Shown in pieces: positions 42,611 to 53,104 of a stretch of DNA of 64,000 nucleotides. The stretch is from Armigeres subalbatus. Lineage: Eukaryota > Arthropoda > Insecta > Diptera > Culicidae. The position numbers and the translations under genes were made by a program. The notes under the pieces are model-generated. The model did no database searches. It saw only the letters and a list, made by a program, of their open reading frames with translations, and was not told where the DNA came from. The stretch covers positions 222,504,307 to 222,568,306 of the forward strand of contig NC_085141.1 of the NCBI RefSeq assembly GCF_024139115.2, read 5' to 3'. Each line of letters opens with the position of its first letter. The first letter of the stretch is position 1.

Positions 42611-45359
42611 CGTTGGACGAATTTCGCGCCAACCCTCCTATGGGGCTGGCAGCACCATCTCAGAATCGAATGAAACTTGGTGGGCATAAAGATATGGTAT
42701 TTCTAAGCCACTCTGCATACTTAGTTTTTCAAAAATTGTCAAGAGTAACATTTGGCGAGGGCCTAATTTTTTTTCATGGATTTTTTATAAATCGAGTGTT
42801 GTATGGCGGACTGTAGTGAAATTCCCAGATATTTTTTGGAAAAGTATCCAAAAAATAAAATACCGATTTCTACACTGAAAAAAAATAGTTTTAAAAATTA
42901 AAATCGATACAAAAAAAATTTCATCTCAGAAATCGATGAAATTTGTTCTGCAGATAGGTATTACAATTATCTAACTTTTCTGGGAATAGTTAGTTCCTGT
43001 TCCTGTGACATATTAAGGGAAAAAAGGTTTTTCAAACAAAAACTTTTTTCATGTCCATATTGAGTGAAATTTTATCAGCGTGTTTTATGCCTACAGCGCC
43101 AATTATAGGTTCAGCAGCCTATCATCAGCCACGACAAATTTTGGACGTATAAAAATTTGTTTGGGAAGCAATTTAGCATAATCTTACATTAATGTGGACC
43201 AACATTTAAAAAGGGTTAATGTTTTATTTGACTTTTTGTATCGAAGTAACTTAAAACAATTACAAAAAAATAATTACTTTGAAAACGGGCAATGTTGCCG
43301 AAACGAAACTGAAGTGATATTTAATTGTAATAGTGGAAAAGAAGATGTTGTTTTTCAGCAAAGGCTAACCACTGAACGGTGTAATTTAGAAACTGTTATA
43401 AAGCCTGTAGATGATTTTGTATCGTATTTTATTGAAAAAATTGAAAAACTTATAACTTATGACATTATTTGCAAACAGCAATACACTTGCACTGTTAGAT
43501 TTCTCTGAAAACTATTCAATCATTATCCAAAATGCTGCTCAAGGTTGGAATAATTCCCAGGCAACAATACATCCATTCGAAGTTTACTTTAAAAGAAACG
43601 GTTAATTAGAAAACGTTAGCTTTATTAATCAGAAGTAATGACCCATGACACAAAAGCTGTTCACTTATTCATTTCAAAACTAATTGACTTTTTGAAACAG
43701 TCGATCGATTTTACAAAAATTACTTTTGTGTCTGGGTGAGCTGCAGCACATTATAAAAATAAAAGGAACTTTGCAAGTCTGTGTAATTTAAATTCAAAAC
43801 ATGGCTTAGAAGCAGAATGGCACTTTTTCACAACATCGCACGGAAAAGGCCCTTGCGAAGCTATTGGTGGCACTCTCAAACGAATGGCAAAACAAGCAAC
43901 TCTTGCCAAAGATTATGGAAATACCATCAAGATTCCTCAGGAGTTGTACGAATGGGCGAATGGGCACGTTTTCAAGCAAACAAAAATATCACTATATTAC
44001 ATTTCTGTTATATCACGAATGAGCAATATCGCCATCGGGGGTGGCAATGGGTCTGGCCCTTGGACGGCGTAGAGCAAAATCGTTCAAAAAGGTCTCTTAT
44101 ATTTTTGTCTTTTTGTCCTCAGATACATCCATTCTACAAGCATTCTAAGTAGTTGAAACAGTGACCCATTCTCACCCCCATTTGACCCATTGTCACCCCC
44201 GACGACGGTACTCAACAAGACTTTTCTCAACTTTTCAAAAAAGCAAAAACTATAATTGGCACACAAAAGCTTCATTCTTTTATACCAATCGCTCATAATA
44301 AAATCCTGGCTAAAAATATTCCAACTCAGATGAAGACCCAAAAATCTTTGAATTGTTCGACTAAGTTTACAAATTAATGAGTTTTCAAGTAGAAATAAGA
44401 ATTAAATGTAGTAACAAATAAAATTGAAGAAAAAATTAAAAAAATGCGGAAAATTTATTATTCTTTAAATGTGCGTTTACCGGAAATCCCCCTAATGAAA
44501 TTACCTACCGAGCTTCATCGTTTGGAATCAAAATGTTTATCTGATAAAAAAATCGACCTCCAATTTTTTTTGCTAAACCAATTTTAATCTTTACATTCAT
44601 TAATTTATTTTCTCGGTGAACGAAACGCTCTTTTATGTTCCAGACTTCATAGTTCACACAAATTTAAACATCACAATTTTGTAAATCTGGTCATTTGTGT
44701 GCAACATTGATATAAGCAATCTAGGAAAATATACGCCCTTTCCAAATGTTGGTCCACATTAATGTAAGATTATGCTAAATTGCTTCCTAAACAATTTTTA
44801 TACTTCCAAAATGTGTCGTTGGTTGATGATAGGCTGCTGAACCTATAATTGGCGCTGTAGGCATAAAACACGCTGATATAATTTCACTCAATATGGACAT
44901 GAAAAAGTTTTGTTAGAAAAACTTTTTTCCTTAAAAATGTCACAGGAACATTATTCCCAGAAAAGTTAGATAATTAAAATACCTATCTGCAGAACAAATT
45001 TCATCGATTTCTGAGATGAGGTTTTTTGTAATATCGATTTTAATTTTCAAAACTTATTTTTTTCAGTGTAGGAATCGGTTTTTTATTTTTTGCATATTTT
45101 TCCAAAAAACTTCTAGGAATTTCACGACGTCCGCCATACAACACTTTTTTGTAAGTCTTGTCATTTTAGAGTTACATCGATTTTTAAAAAATCGGTGAAA
45201 AAAATAGGCTCTCATCAAATGTTACTCTTGACAATTTTTGAAAAACTAAGTATGCAGAGTGGCTTAGGAATACCATATCTTTATGCCCACCAAGTTTCAT
45301 TCGATTCTGAGATGGTGCTGCCAACCGCTGGTCGAGTTGGCGCGAAATTCATCGTTGGC
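42611..45359. mobile_element. 2.75-kb DNA transposon with TIRs of about 600 bp
   Basis: The left arm (42611-43215) and right arm (44733-45359) are inverted copies. Both run from a GAATTTCGCGCCAAC end through CAGCACCATCTCAGAATCG, AAAATTGTCAAGAGTAACAT, TTCTGCAGATAGGTATT and GCCTACAGCGCCAATTATAG to ATTAATGTGGACCAACATTT. The middle carries a decayed transposase-like frame. Terminal bases differ between arms (CGTTGGACGAATTTCG and TGCCAACGATGAATTTCG) and I find no clear TSD, so the ends are good to about 10 bp. Confidence 0.85.
43194..44072 (+). pseudogene. decayed transposase-like gene of the long-TIR element
   Basis: The first frame (43194-43508) contains RCNLETVIKPVDDFVSYFIE and EKLITYDIICKQQ. 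After stops, a second frame (about 43640-44072) reads MTHDTKAVHLFISKLIDFLK, FTKITFVSG, a stop, AAAHYKNKRNFASLCNL, GLEAEWHFFTTSHGKGP and EAIGGTLKRMAKQATLA. The SHGKGP-IGGT-KR pattern is one I associate with a group of animal DDE-type transposon proteins in which SDG precedes A-QYKN. Here that site reads SG-stop, so the presumed catalytic Asp is lost. I do not assign a superfamily. The reading and the position between TIRs support transposase. Confidence 0.6.
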
Positions 45360-45404
45360 AATATTCGGCTCGAAGTTGCTTCGATAAGGTGAATATTTTA
45401 TGCT

Positions 45405-45500
45405 CTGGTTGCCAGTGGTTTTGTACCAAGCGTAATTGATCTGGAAGACCAAGGCTCTGAAATCCAGAATGCTTTGGAGAACCTAGAACATCTGTAGAAA
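45405..45500 (+). repeat. single Sat150 monomer fragment
   Basis: TTTTGTACCAAGCGTAATTG, TGGAAGACCAAGGC, ATCCAGAATG and TTTGGAGAACCTAGAACATC align in order with the Sat150 unit of array 1. It is the only monomer at this site. Confidence 0.7.
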
Positions 45501-45519
45501 TGTTGTCTGCATTCATTGT

Positions 45520-45889
45520 TCTTCATATCTAAAATAGTGTTGGGTACATTTTTGAGCATTAGCATGAGCATTATGACCGCACCATTTGTAGTTGCTACTC
45601 CGTGGTTGTCTAGAACTGGCGAAATTGTAAAGAAAACACAATAAATGGGGCTTGGTACTAGCAACTCATTCTCAATGTACACGTTTCGGGAGCTCAAATA
45701 TCTAAAGTCAATAACGGCGCCGGCCACGTCCTTAAGGTCATATAGGAAAGGAAAGATTGTTAGTCCGACTCTCGTTGCTACTAGAGACCGAGTATACCTC
45801 TGGATCTCCACGATTGTCTTGGGATAAGATATCGTTTTATTTACAAAGAATAATTTTCTGGATTCACTTCGGTAATTGATGCGAGCCAA
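45520..45889 (-). other. open frame of unknown origin, possible exon
   Basis: The minus frame MARINYRSESRKLFFVNKTI... reads about 120 codons before running into the Sat150 monomer. Composition looks protein-like (LTIFPFLYDLKDVAGAVIDF), but I recognise no family. It could be a host exon or chance. Confidence 0.25.
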
Positions 45890-46334
45890 TGAGTAAAATT
45901 GTGAAAAAAATTAAATTACGATTTACATACTTTGCATATGTAGTTCACCCAACCAACATTCACGATCACACGCCGTAAGTTTTTCGGTCAGCTAGTTAAA
46001 AATAAAAGAGAATTCACTAATGATTTAAAATAAAACATTGATGATGATGTTCTGTCTGAGAACACTTTTGGCTATCGACCCTATAAACACCCACCTATTT
46101 ATGATTGAGCCTTACAAAACATTGAAACCATCGATGCAATGAAACCATTCCTGGCATATGTATCCAAATAACGATCCCATTTAGTTGATTATGGTTATGT
46201 TGATTGTATCTGCTTCGTGCCCAGCCCACCCACATGCTCCAACTAACACTCCTGGTTGGTTACTCGTTCCACCAACAACCGTTCAATGATTTCATCGAAT
46301 GAACTTTCCATATTACGTTTTCTCCACCGAGTGG

Positions 46335-46676
46335 TTACAATACGAGACAGCCGTTAGGCCATCGGCTTCCACAAGGGATGGTCTTGATAATATGATTTTG
46401 GCAATTTACAAAAGGATCGATAAAATTGTTATTGCAATGGCAAAGGCATAAGCTAAGAATCATACCAATCGGGAATATAATTACTACATGTATTGCGGTA
46501 GGTTGGATACTGAGTATTCTCAATTCAGTTGAAACTCGAATAGGTTTAATAATGAAGTAAGATTTCTTACTCGCTCTATGCGTTACGTCGGAAAGTAGCG
46601 CAGTGTATATTGTATTATCAAATGAAAACAATGCACCACTTCTGAAGTTAGATTTCAACGTACCACGAACAGGCAA
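46335..46676 (-). other. open frame of unknown origin, possible exon
   Basis: The minus frame has FDNTIYTALLSDVTHRASKK followed by a hydrophobic run, IHVVIIFPIGMILSLCL, that could span a membrane. An AACTTCAG acceptor-like site lies at its upstream end. No family recognised. Confidence 0.25.
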
Positions 46677-46734
46677 TCATTTGAGCTTCACTTGCCGATT
46701 GCTGCGGAAATCAGCTGGAATGAATGTATACATT

Positions 46735-46905
46735 TTCTTTGATGCATTACATCCCTCACTATGCCTCATTGTTTAGTGTTCTTGAACACTTTCGCAGTTA
46801 TTAACTTGGAGGTTTCCAAGCTAGCCATGTTACCATTTTCGCATTTGTAAATCGTTGCTTGCACGGTGAAACTCTTATGCCTTATCGCTGAGCTAAGGAA
46901 GGCCC
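46735..46905 (-). mobile_element. old, diverged Feilai-like SINE
   Basis: The order of Feilai body motifs is kept (GCATTACATCCC, AGTTATTAACT, GGTTTCCAAG, GTTACCATTTT, ACTCTTATGCC, GCTAAGGAAGGCCC), but about 100 bp including box B is missing. It is clearly older than the other copies. Confidence 0.65.
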
Positions 46906-47074
46906 TTCATCAGATTACCGTTGGAAATTCGTTAGCTGCGATTGTTGCATACGATGAAAACGAAAAGTACGGTGGCTGTTGTTGGGTTTCAGTATTCTCG
47001 AATAGCATGCTGCTATAATTCAACAAACTTGCATATTTATCATTACCGTCATTACAATTCAATTTATTATTTTC
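46906..47074. other. unassigned spacer
   Basis: Nothing recognised. Confidence 0.4.
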
Positions 47075-47578
47075 TTACTCCATTAGATTCAATCGTGATA
47101 CGGAATTGAGCCACCCATTTCGAAGAATCGTAGCAAAAATAGACCGGAACCGGTAACGATAACGACCACCTACCTGCATCTGTATTCGAAGACCGGTAGT
47201 ACACAGGTTTGTTCCCGTTTGCACTAGACCCTGCTGGGTGGGGTGATGCACTCGAACAGATCCTGCCATCATGACGGTAGTGTAGAATACCATGTGTAAG
47301 TGTTCCTCACTCTATTTGACTGAATTTATTTGCTGCCTTTCAGGTATCTTTTGCCCCCGGGTGGAATATTCATATCCTCCTCCCACTTACGGCTTACTAC
47401 ACTGCGCAATATATTCTGCACCCATTCGGATGTTGAAATGGTCTTGTAGTCTATCATGGCACCGGAACACCTCTGCGTATAATTGCAGGAACCAGAACGG
47501 TGCACCGCTACTGGATACTGTTTTGTATAATTCAATTATGCTGCTGCTACTCACTGGTGTATAAATTAGAGACACATT
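47075..47578 (-). other. two candidate minus-strand exons, unidentified
   Basis: The upstream frame (about 47578-47398) reads SLIYTPVSSSSIIELYKTVS and RCHDRLQDHFNIRMGAEYIA, ending at CC|GTAAGTGG, a strong donor-like site. The downstream frame (47293-47075) reads MAGSVRVHHPTQQGLVQTGT and GRYRYRFRSIFATILR and ends at GGA|GTAAGA, also donor-like, with GATGGCAG as a possible acceptor. This is the most gene-like single-copy stretch of the window, but I cannot name a family. Confidence 0.3.
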
Positions 47579-48280
47579 CTAATACTGAATAAAATATGAG
47601 TTTGTTTGAATCTCTTGTGAATGTACCCACTTGCAGATAGAATTTTAAAATTTGATTTCCTAGATTCGGAGATCACTTATGTTCTGTGAAATTAAATTGA
47701 TAAGACTCAGGTTTCTGGTACTTGGGATTAGTTTTTAACTCCAAAGAACTATTGCAACAAATTGAAAATCTATCCAAACTCTTTGAAATAGGATAACATT
47801 TATCTATATTCGATGAATTTTCAACGGGTTGTATGTGGAAACTCATACACATATCAAATATTGCGTAAGGCCACAAACGCCTTATGGATAAGTAGGAAAC
47901 CTTTAGTAATAAATGGGAGCTTAAGCGAAAAATGATCCACTGGATATACAGGGGTTAGACAAAAAAGGTTGAGAAAGGTAAAAGTTTGTCGAAATTCTAA
48001 TCAGCATAACTTTGCGTAGGAGAATCCGATTTTGAAAAAAATCGACCATCAGATTCGGACACTTTTCTAGTATACTGTCCCCATGCAAAACCTCAGATTC
48101 GCCCTTGGTCACCGGAGATGTTTCAGATTTCCGAGGGTATGTTCATAATGCACTTTTTTGTACTGCTTGTGACGTTTTCTTCCATCATTTTTTTATATTT
48201 TCTCCAAAAACTAGAACTTATATGTTGACCAATGCTGGCTGAAGATCCAGAATCCATAAACACTATGCAGAGATAGGGTA
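47579..48280. other. unassigned AT-rich DNA
   Basis: No gene or repeat recognised; short frames on the minus strand look like chance. Confidence 0.4.
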
Positions 48281-48412
48281 TGTGTCATTTGTCATAAAGG
48301 CCATTTGGGATAACGGACATTTGGCATAATTTTAAAACTGAAAACTGCAAAAACTGCAAACTGCAAAGAGTGGGTCATTTGGCATAACGGATATTTTGCA
48401 TAGTTTTGAACT
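48281..48412. repeat. degenerate ATTTGGCATAACGGAC repeat
   Basis: Four to five imperfect units such as CATTTGTCATAAAGG, CATTTGGGATAACGGA, CATTTGGCATAA, CATTTGGCATAACGGA and TATTTTGCATAG, with AACTGCAAA repeats between them. Confidence 0.65.
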
Positions 48413-48519
48413 TTGAAGGAGAAAGGGTTATGTTCTGATAAATTTAGACCTATGGTGGACATTTTACGAAAGGAAGGACAAATGAAGCAGCAGAATTACT
48501 TCCGAGGAAAGGATCACAT

Positions 48520-48720
48520 TTATCAATCCAAACGGCTACTTTCAAAAAAGAAATCTACTGAGGGTCGTGGGTTCGAGTCCCATCGAAGGGAAAGTGATTA
48601 CCTCCAATACATTTTTCAAATCATTATCTTCCACATAATGTACATATTCACATATGAGTTTTCAAAACATTTTTTTACAAAGAAATCTTATTTCTCGTTA
48701 ATTGATGCCGGACAAACATA
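48520..48720 (+). mobile_element. tRNA-like repeat (SINE-type) segment
   Basis: CTACTGAGGGTCGTGGGTTC followed by GAGTCCCATCGAAGGG gives a clear box B (GGTTCGAGTCC) at about 48575. The tail AGTGATTACCTCCAATAC continues without coding sense. It is not a tRNA gene because no cloverleaf can be completed. The 181-codon frame across it is incidental. Confidence 0.5.
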
Positions 48721-49050
48721 TACTTTTGAAGAAAGTATCAAAACCAACATTTCCTCAGACCATGCAAATGCCTACTTTTATAGAAGCAATCATATATTGC
48801 CTTATTCCGGGCCAACGCCTTTTTTGAAAGAATGGATTAAATTCACCAATGTTTTATTCCAGGCAAACGCCTACATTCAAAGGAAATTAAGAAAGCAAAC
48901 TACTATTTTTAAAGAAGAGATCACATCCACCTTACACCGAGAAAGCGTCCACGTTTAAAGAAGGAATTACATCTACCATTGCCATAATATGGGGAAAGGC
49001 TTATATTTTAAGAAGGAATCGCATCCTTTGTTATAATCAGTGGTGCGAAT
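48721..49050. repeat. degenerate tandem repeat of about 50 bp
   Basis: Five to six diverged units with the pattern AAAGAAGGAATTACATC, CACC, a variable part, and GGCAAACGCCTACATT. Examples start near 48830, 48908, 48957 and 49010. Confidence 0.55.
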
Positions 49051-49118
49051 TCTCAGTCTCGGTGACTAAGATTTGTAGGATATTGATACCATTGCACTCA
49101 CGACCATTACACGATACC

Positions 49119-49602
49119 AGGGCACTCACGACGGAGGTGAATCTAAGGGTTAAAGACCTGGACGAGATCACTGAAGTCGAAGAGCTCGTCACGGCACTGC
49201 GGCGACAGTGTGAAGTGGAGACGCCCACCGCAGCCGTTCGGCTACGGAAAGGTCCGGCAGGGACGCAGGTAGCATTGGTTCGGCTATCTGCAGCGGACGC
49301 CTCCAAGGTAGTCAAGTTAGGGAGCGTCAAGGTGGGATGGTCGGTATGCCCTGTGCGCATATACGAGCAACCTGAAGTTTGCTTCAAGTGCCTGGAACCG
49401 GGGCACAAGCAATGGGACTGCAAAGGCCCTGACAGAAGCAATCTCTGCCGACGCTGCGGATTGGAGGGACATAAGGCACAATGCTGCACGAACCCTCCCA
49501 ATTGTTTGATTTGTTCCAGCAAAGCTGTGAACAGCAAGCACCCCATGGGGGGTTCAATGTGCCCGGCGTTTAAGCGTGCTGCAAAATCAAAGTGTAGGTA
49601 AA
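49119..49602 (+). pseudogene. LOA-delta copy 2 gag, zinc-knuckle part
   Basis: The frame reads RALTTEVNLRVKDLDEITEV, VRLSAADASKVVKLGSVKVG, then knuckles CFKCLEPGHKQWDC, CRRCGLEGHKAQCC and CLICSSKAVNSKHPMG, and ends KRAAKSKCR* at 49602. The N-terminal half is missing because the copy is cut at 49119. The residues before RALTTEV are unrelated flank. Confidence 0.85.
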
Positions 49603-50228
49603 GCAGCTGGCTTGCTCGGCTTCGCCCGAGTGTTTGGTGTGCGCAGGTTTAGAGGAAACGGCGGAACACGTGTTGTTCGTGTGCTCACGTTTTCGCGCAA
49701 TGCGTGACCACATGCTTGCCACATGTGGTCTGGACACTACCCCGGACAACCTAGTTCGGAGGATGTGTAAAGACGAAGTTGGCTGGAACGCCGTTTTATC
49801 GGCTATCGCCCAAATCGTCTCGGAGCTACACAGAAGGTGGCGCGTGGACTCAAGGATGGCTAGTTCAGGCGCAAATAAGAGGTGGTCCAAGGGATCGGAG
49901 TCGGCTTCATGGGTCATACCGGTGGTCATGCTCTGTGGTCGAACTCGATGCTTTTATCGAACAAGTGGCCGCGCGAAGAACAACATGGTATCGTCGCTTT
50001 CGCGGCGTCGGTCAACCGGGCGGGTTCCGAGCCCGAGGACGGAAAGGGGTCCTCGTCAAGGCTGGGGCAGGCGTAGGCCTCGCGTCGTCAAGTCCCTCTG
50101 TGTGCTGGCGAATAGGCCCTATCGCAGAAAGGTCAATTTGGGGTGCACGCGGCATCATCATTCTTGATACCAGTCGTGCAGAGGGAAGCAGGCGCGAAGT
50201 CGACCCTGCCCACCTTCCGAGGACATAG
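49603..50228 (+). pseudogene. LOA-delta copy 2 ORF2 tail
   Basis: Reads LVCAGLEETAEHVLFVCSRF, TTPDNLVRRMCKDEVGW and ELHRRWRVDSRMASSGANK. It is in a different frame from gag. It corresponds to the end of ORF2 in LOA-2, so the whole endonuclease and RT are missing between gag and this point. The 3' UTR follows to 50541. Confidence 0.78.
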
Positions 50229-50558
50229 GGCGTGGTAAGGCCACCTGGAAAGCCGGCAATGCGCTGGAACGATACCATGGTGCGCTTCTAAAAAAGCGAG
50301 ACACGATGATCGATGCTGCAAGGACACGCAGCTAACCTCGAGGGTGCGTCATGCACTGGCCCCCCTTTGAAGCATTACTTTCTGGTTGTACCGAAGGGAC
50401 GATGGGCTTGGCGGCAATGGAAACGGTTTAGCTGGTCGGGGATGCAGTCCTGCCTCCCTCATTGGAGGTGGCCCCTAACTCAGCACTTCCTGGTCACCCC
50501 AGGATGTCTGTTGAGCAGATTCCCCCTCCATTGTTTAGGAAGAAAAAAAAAAAAAAAA

Positions 50559-52358
50559 ACACCATACGAGTCAGTCGACGTGGTACCCGCTAGTGACTAA
50601 CGAAGAGCTTATCGTAGCCGCAAGAAAACTTAAGCTCAATAAGGCGCCAGGCCCGGATGGTATTCCAAACCTGGCCCTTAAACACGCCATTCTTGCCAAT
50701 CCAGATATGTTCAGGAGCTGCCTCCAGAGATGCATGGACGAAGCAAACTTCCCAGATCGATGGAAACGGCAGAAATTGGTGCTATTACCGAAGCCTGGCA
50801 AACAGCCGGGGGATCCTTCGGCATACAGACCAATTTGTCTACTCGAGACAGCTGGAAAGCTGCTAGAGAGGGTCATTCTGAATAGATTGTCGGCCTATAC
50901 AGAGTGTGCTGGTGGCTTATCTAGCAACCAGTATGGCTTCCGTAAGGGCCGTTCTACCATCGAAGCAATTCAAGCGGTAACGAATACGGCCAAGATAGCG
51001 AGAGGTTTAAACAGAAGAGGTATTAGGTACTGCGCGTTGATTACACTTGATGTAAAAAACGCGTTTAACAATGCTAGCTGGGCAGGAATTTCACCGATTG
51101 AGAGTTCCGGATTACCTGTGCAGGATACTGAAAAGCTATTTTCAGAATAGGGTGCTGTTATACGACACTGATGCTGGTCAAAAGTCGATCGTAGTGTCCG
51201 CGGGTGTTCCACAGGGATCGATCCTCGGACCGGTTCTGTGGAATATTATGTACGATGGAGTATTACGCCTAAGTCTCCCGGCCGGAGTGAAGATAGAAGG
51301 CTTCGCGGATGACGTAATGCTAGAAGTAGCAGGTGACACACTCGACGAAGTTAGATTGAAGGCTTCATACGCGATTGGCAGAGTGGAGGAATGGCTCAAC
51401 TCGAGACGGTTATCCCTTGCACACCACAAGACGGAAGTCGTGGTAGTGCATAACCGTCATGGTTTGCAACAGGCTAGGATAAGAGTAGGGACCTGCACAG
51501 TTAACTCCGTGAGGTCTCTCAAGCATCTGGGCGTGATGATCGATGATAAGCTCAATTTTACGAGCCACGTCGATTATGCATGTCAGCGGCTTAATTGGCG
51601 ATAAAATCTTTATCACGAATGATGTCCAACAGATCGGCGGTGCATAGTCAAGTGCGTAGGCTGATAGCTGGCGTAGCATTGTCTATCATCCGTTATGGCG
51701 TGCCGGCATGGGCCGTAGCACTAAACGCCGAGTACAATGTAAAGAAATTGATCAGAGTACACCGGCTGATGTGCTTACGTGTCGCGAGCGCATATCGCAC
51801 CATATCATATGAGGCGGTGTGCGTTATAGCTAGAATGATGCCGATCGACACACTCCTAGAGGAGGATGTGGAGTGCTACAACGAAAGGGACTCGGTGCAA
51901 GTGCGACGTGTCAAGAGAGCAGCTTCGTTGCTCAAATGGCAAAGAGCATGGGACACTGCAGTCAAAGGTCGTTGGACCCACAGACTGATTCCAGATGTGT
52001 CCAACTGGGTTGATAGGAAGCATGGTCAAGTCAACTTCCACCTAACACAGGTGTTGTCTGAACATGGCTGCTTTAAGAAATTCCTACACAGGTTTGGCTT
52101 CGCAGATTCTGCGGAGTGTCCTGAATGTGTAGGTGAGGTAGAATCGGCAGAGCATGTGATGTTCGCATGCCCGCGATTCGAGGTAGAACGCAATACCATG
52201 CTGCTTAATAGTGGTATGGATACAACCCCGGACAACCTCGTCGAGAGGATGTGCCGGGAAGAAGCTATATGGAATGCGGTGAACACAGCATCTCAACAGA
52301 TTATGTCGAAACTGCAGCGGTGGTGGCGTCTTGAACAAAACCAACGAGTGCAGTAAGG
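50559..52358 (+). pseudogene. LOA-2 ORF2, reverse transcriptase and C-terminus (broken)
   Basis: Continues LOA-2 from 41485. The first frame starts TNEELIVAARKLKLNKAPGP and has YRPICLLETAGKLLERVI, NQYGFRKGRSTIEAI and LITLDVKNAFNNASW. After a lesion near 51090 come HRLRVPDYLCRILKSYFQNR, SAGVPQGSILGPVLWN and the catalytic EGFADDVMLEVAG (about 51295-51335), then HHKTEVVVVHNR and KHLGVMIDDKLNF. After another lesion near 51595 come MSNRSAVHSQVRRLIAGVAL, KWQRAWDTAVKGRWTHRLIP, QVNFHLTQVLSEHGCFKKFL and the Cys/His tail CPECVGEVESAEHVMFACPR, ending QRVQ* at 52356. Clade R1/LOA group. Confidence 0.87.
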
Positions 52359-52802
52359 GTACCTGTGATGCAGTGAACACTTTGCTCACCCCGACAACCA
52401 ACATGTCGCGGGTGGGCTGCGGGGACCTCAGTATGTAGATATAGAGGTCATTGCGGTTCACGCGCGGTGGTTGTTGTCGGGGTGCTCGTTTCCAACGTGA
52501 GATTATGATACGGACCGTTAGGTTACTATCATAGCTTGCGATCGACGGGTGGTGAGGTAGCCACCCTTGAAGTCGATGTTGTGTGTATTGACGTCAAGTG
52601 CGTTAGCATAGGCGTGAGCGTTCTCAATAGTCCCCCCCTGATGTATTGCTTAATTGCGGGCCGGGGGTACGGACTGGCGAAAGGGTTTTGGTTTTAGTGG
52701 GTCGGGTAAGAGTTACATGACATACCCATCCCCACACTACCTGAGTACCTCCTCAAGTGTCTGGTTGCAGATTTCCGTTTACCCTTGCTCAAGAAAAAAA
52801 AA
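52359..52802 (+). other. 3' UTR and poly(A) of LOA-2
   Basis: A GC-rich 3' UTR with CAACCCGC-type repeats of a hairpin kind (CCCCGACAACCAAC at 52389 and GGTTGTTGTCGGGG at 52468) and a terminal A-run. A Feilai half follows immediately through the 15-bp TSD. Confidence 0.7.
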
Positions 52803-52965
52803 ATATCATGAGGCTAGCACGATGATACTTTTATACCCAGGGAAGTCGAGACAATTTGCAATCCGAAAATTGCCTAGACCGGCACTGGGAATCGAACCCA
52901 GCCACCCTCAGCATGGTCTTGCTTTGCAGCCGCGTGTCTAACCGCACGGGTAAGGAAGGCCCCAG
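52803..52965 (-). mobile_element. Feilai SINE, 5' (tRNA-like) half (partner at 42257-42407)
   Basis: On the minus strand it runs from GGGGCCTTCCTTACCCGTGCGG through box B (GGTTCGATTCC) to GTGCTAGCCTCATGATAT, where LOA-2 poly(A) begins. ATATCATGAGGCTAG is the LOA-2 target duplication shared with 42257-42271. Confidence 0.87.
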
Positions 52966-53104
52966 TCTATCAGTTTACGAAATCTAAATAAATGCTCACT
53001 GACTGATATTTGATCGAAAAATGTCAATATTCAGTCGAATATGAATATGTTACGAAGTGAGGGTGACAAAGAAGGCCGATGGGCTTCACCAAAAATATTC
53101 GTTT
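52966..53104. other. unassigned spacer
   Basis: AT-rich; nothing recognised. Confidence 0.4.

Larger units (their letters stand above)
49119..50558 (+). mobile_element. LOA-delta copy 2: 5'-cut gag, ORF2 tail, poly(A)
   Basis: Plus-strand copy with the same gag-to-tail junction as copy 1. It starts abruptly inside gag at AGGGCACTCACGACGG. An 11-bp direct repeat, GCACTCACGAC, lies at 49094-49104 and 49122-49132, across the start. It ends in a 17-A run followed by ACACCATACG (50559-50568), the right TSD copy whose left copy is next to LOA-delta copy 1. I infer it is the right-hand part of the same insertion, duplicated at an inversion breakpoint. Confidence 0.82.

Noticed and set aside
48413..48958. 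181-codon plus-strand frame
   Set aside because: It runs through a box-B tRNA-like segment and a degenerate tandem repeat, so the frame is incidental.
38674..50558. LOA-delta copies as two independent retrotransposition events
   Set aside because: Copy 1 has only the left TSD and copy 2 only the right TSD of the same 10 bp, and their LOA and Feilai flanks are complementary halves. One insertion followed by rearrangement explains this better, though misassembly is not excluded.
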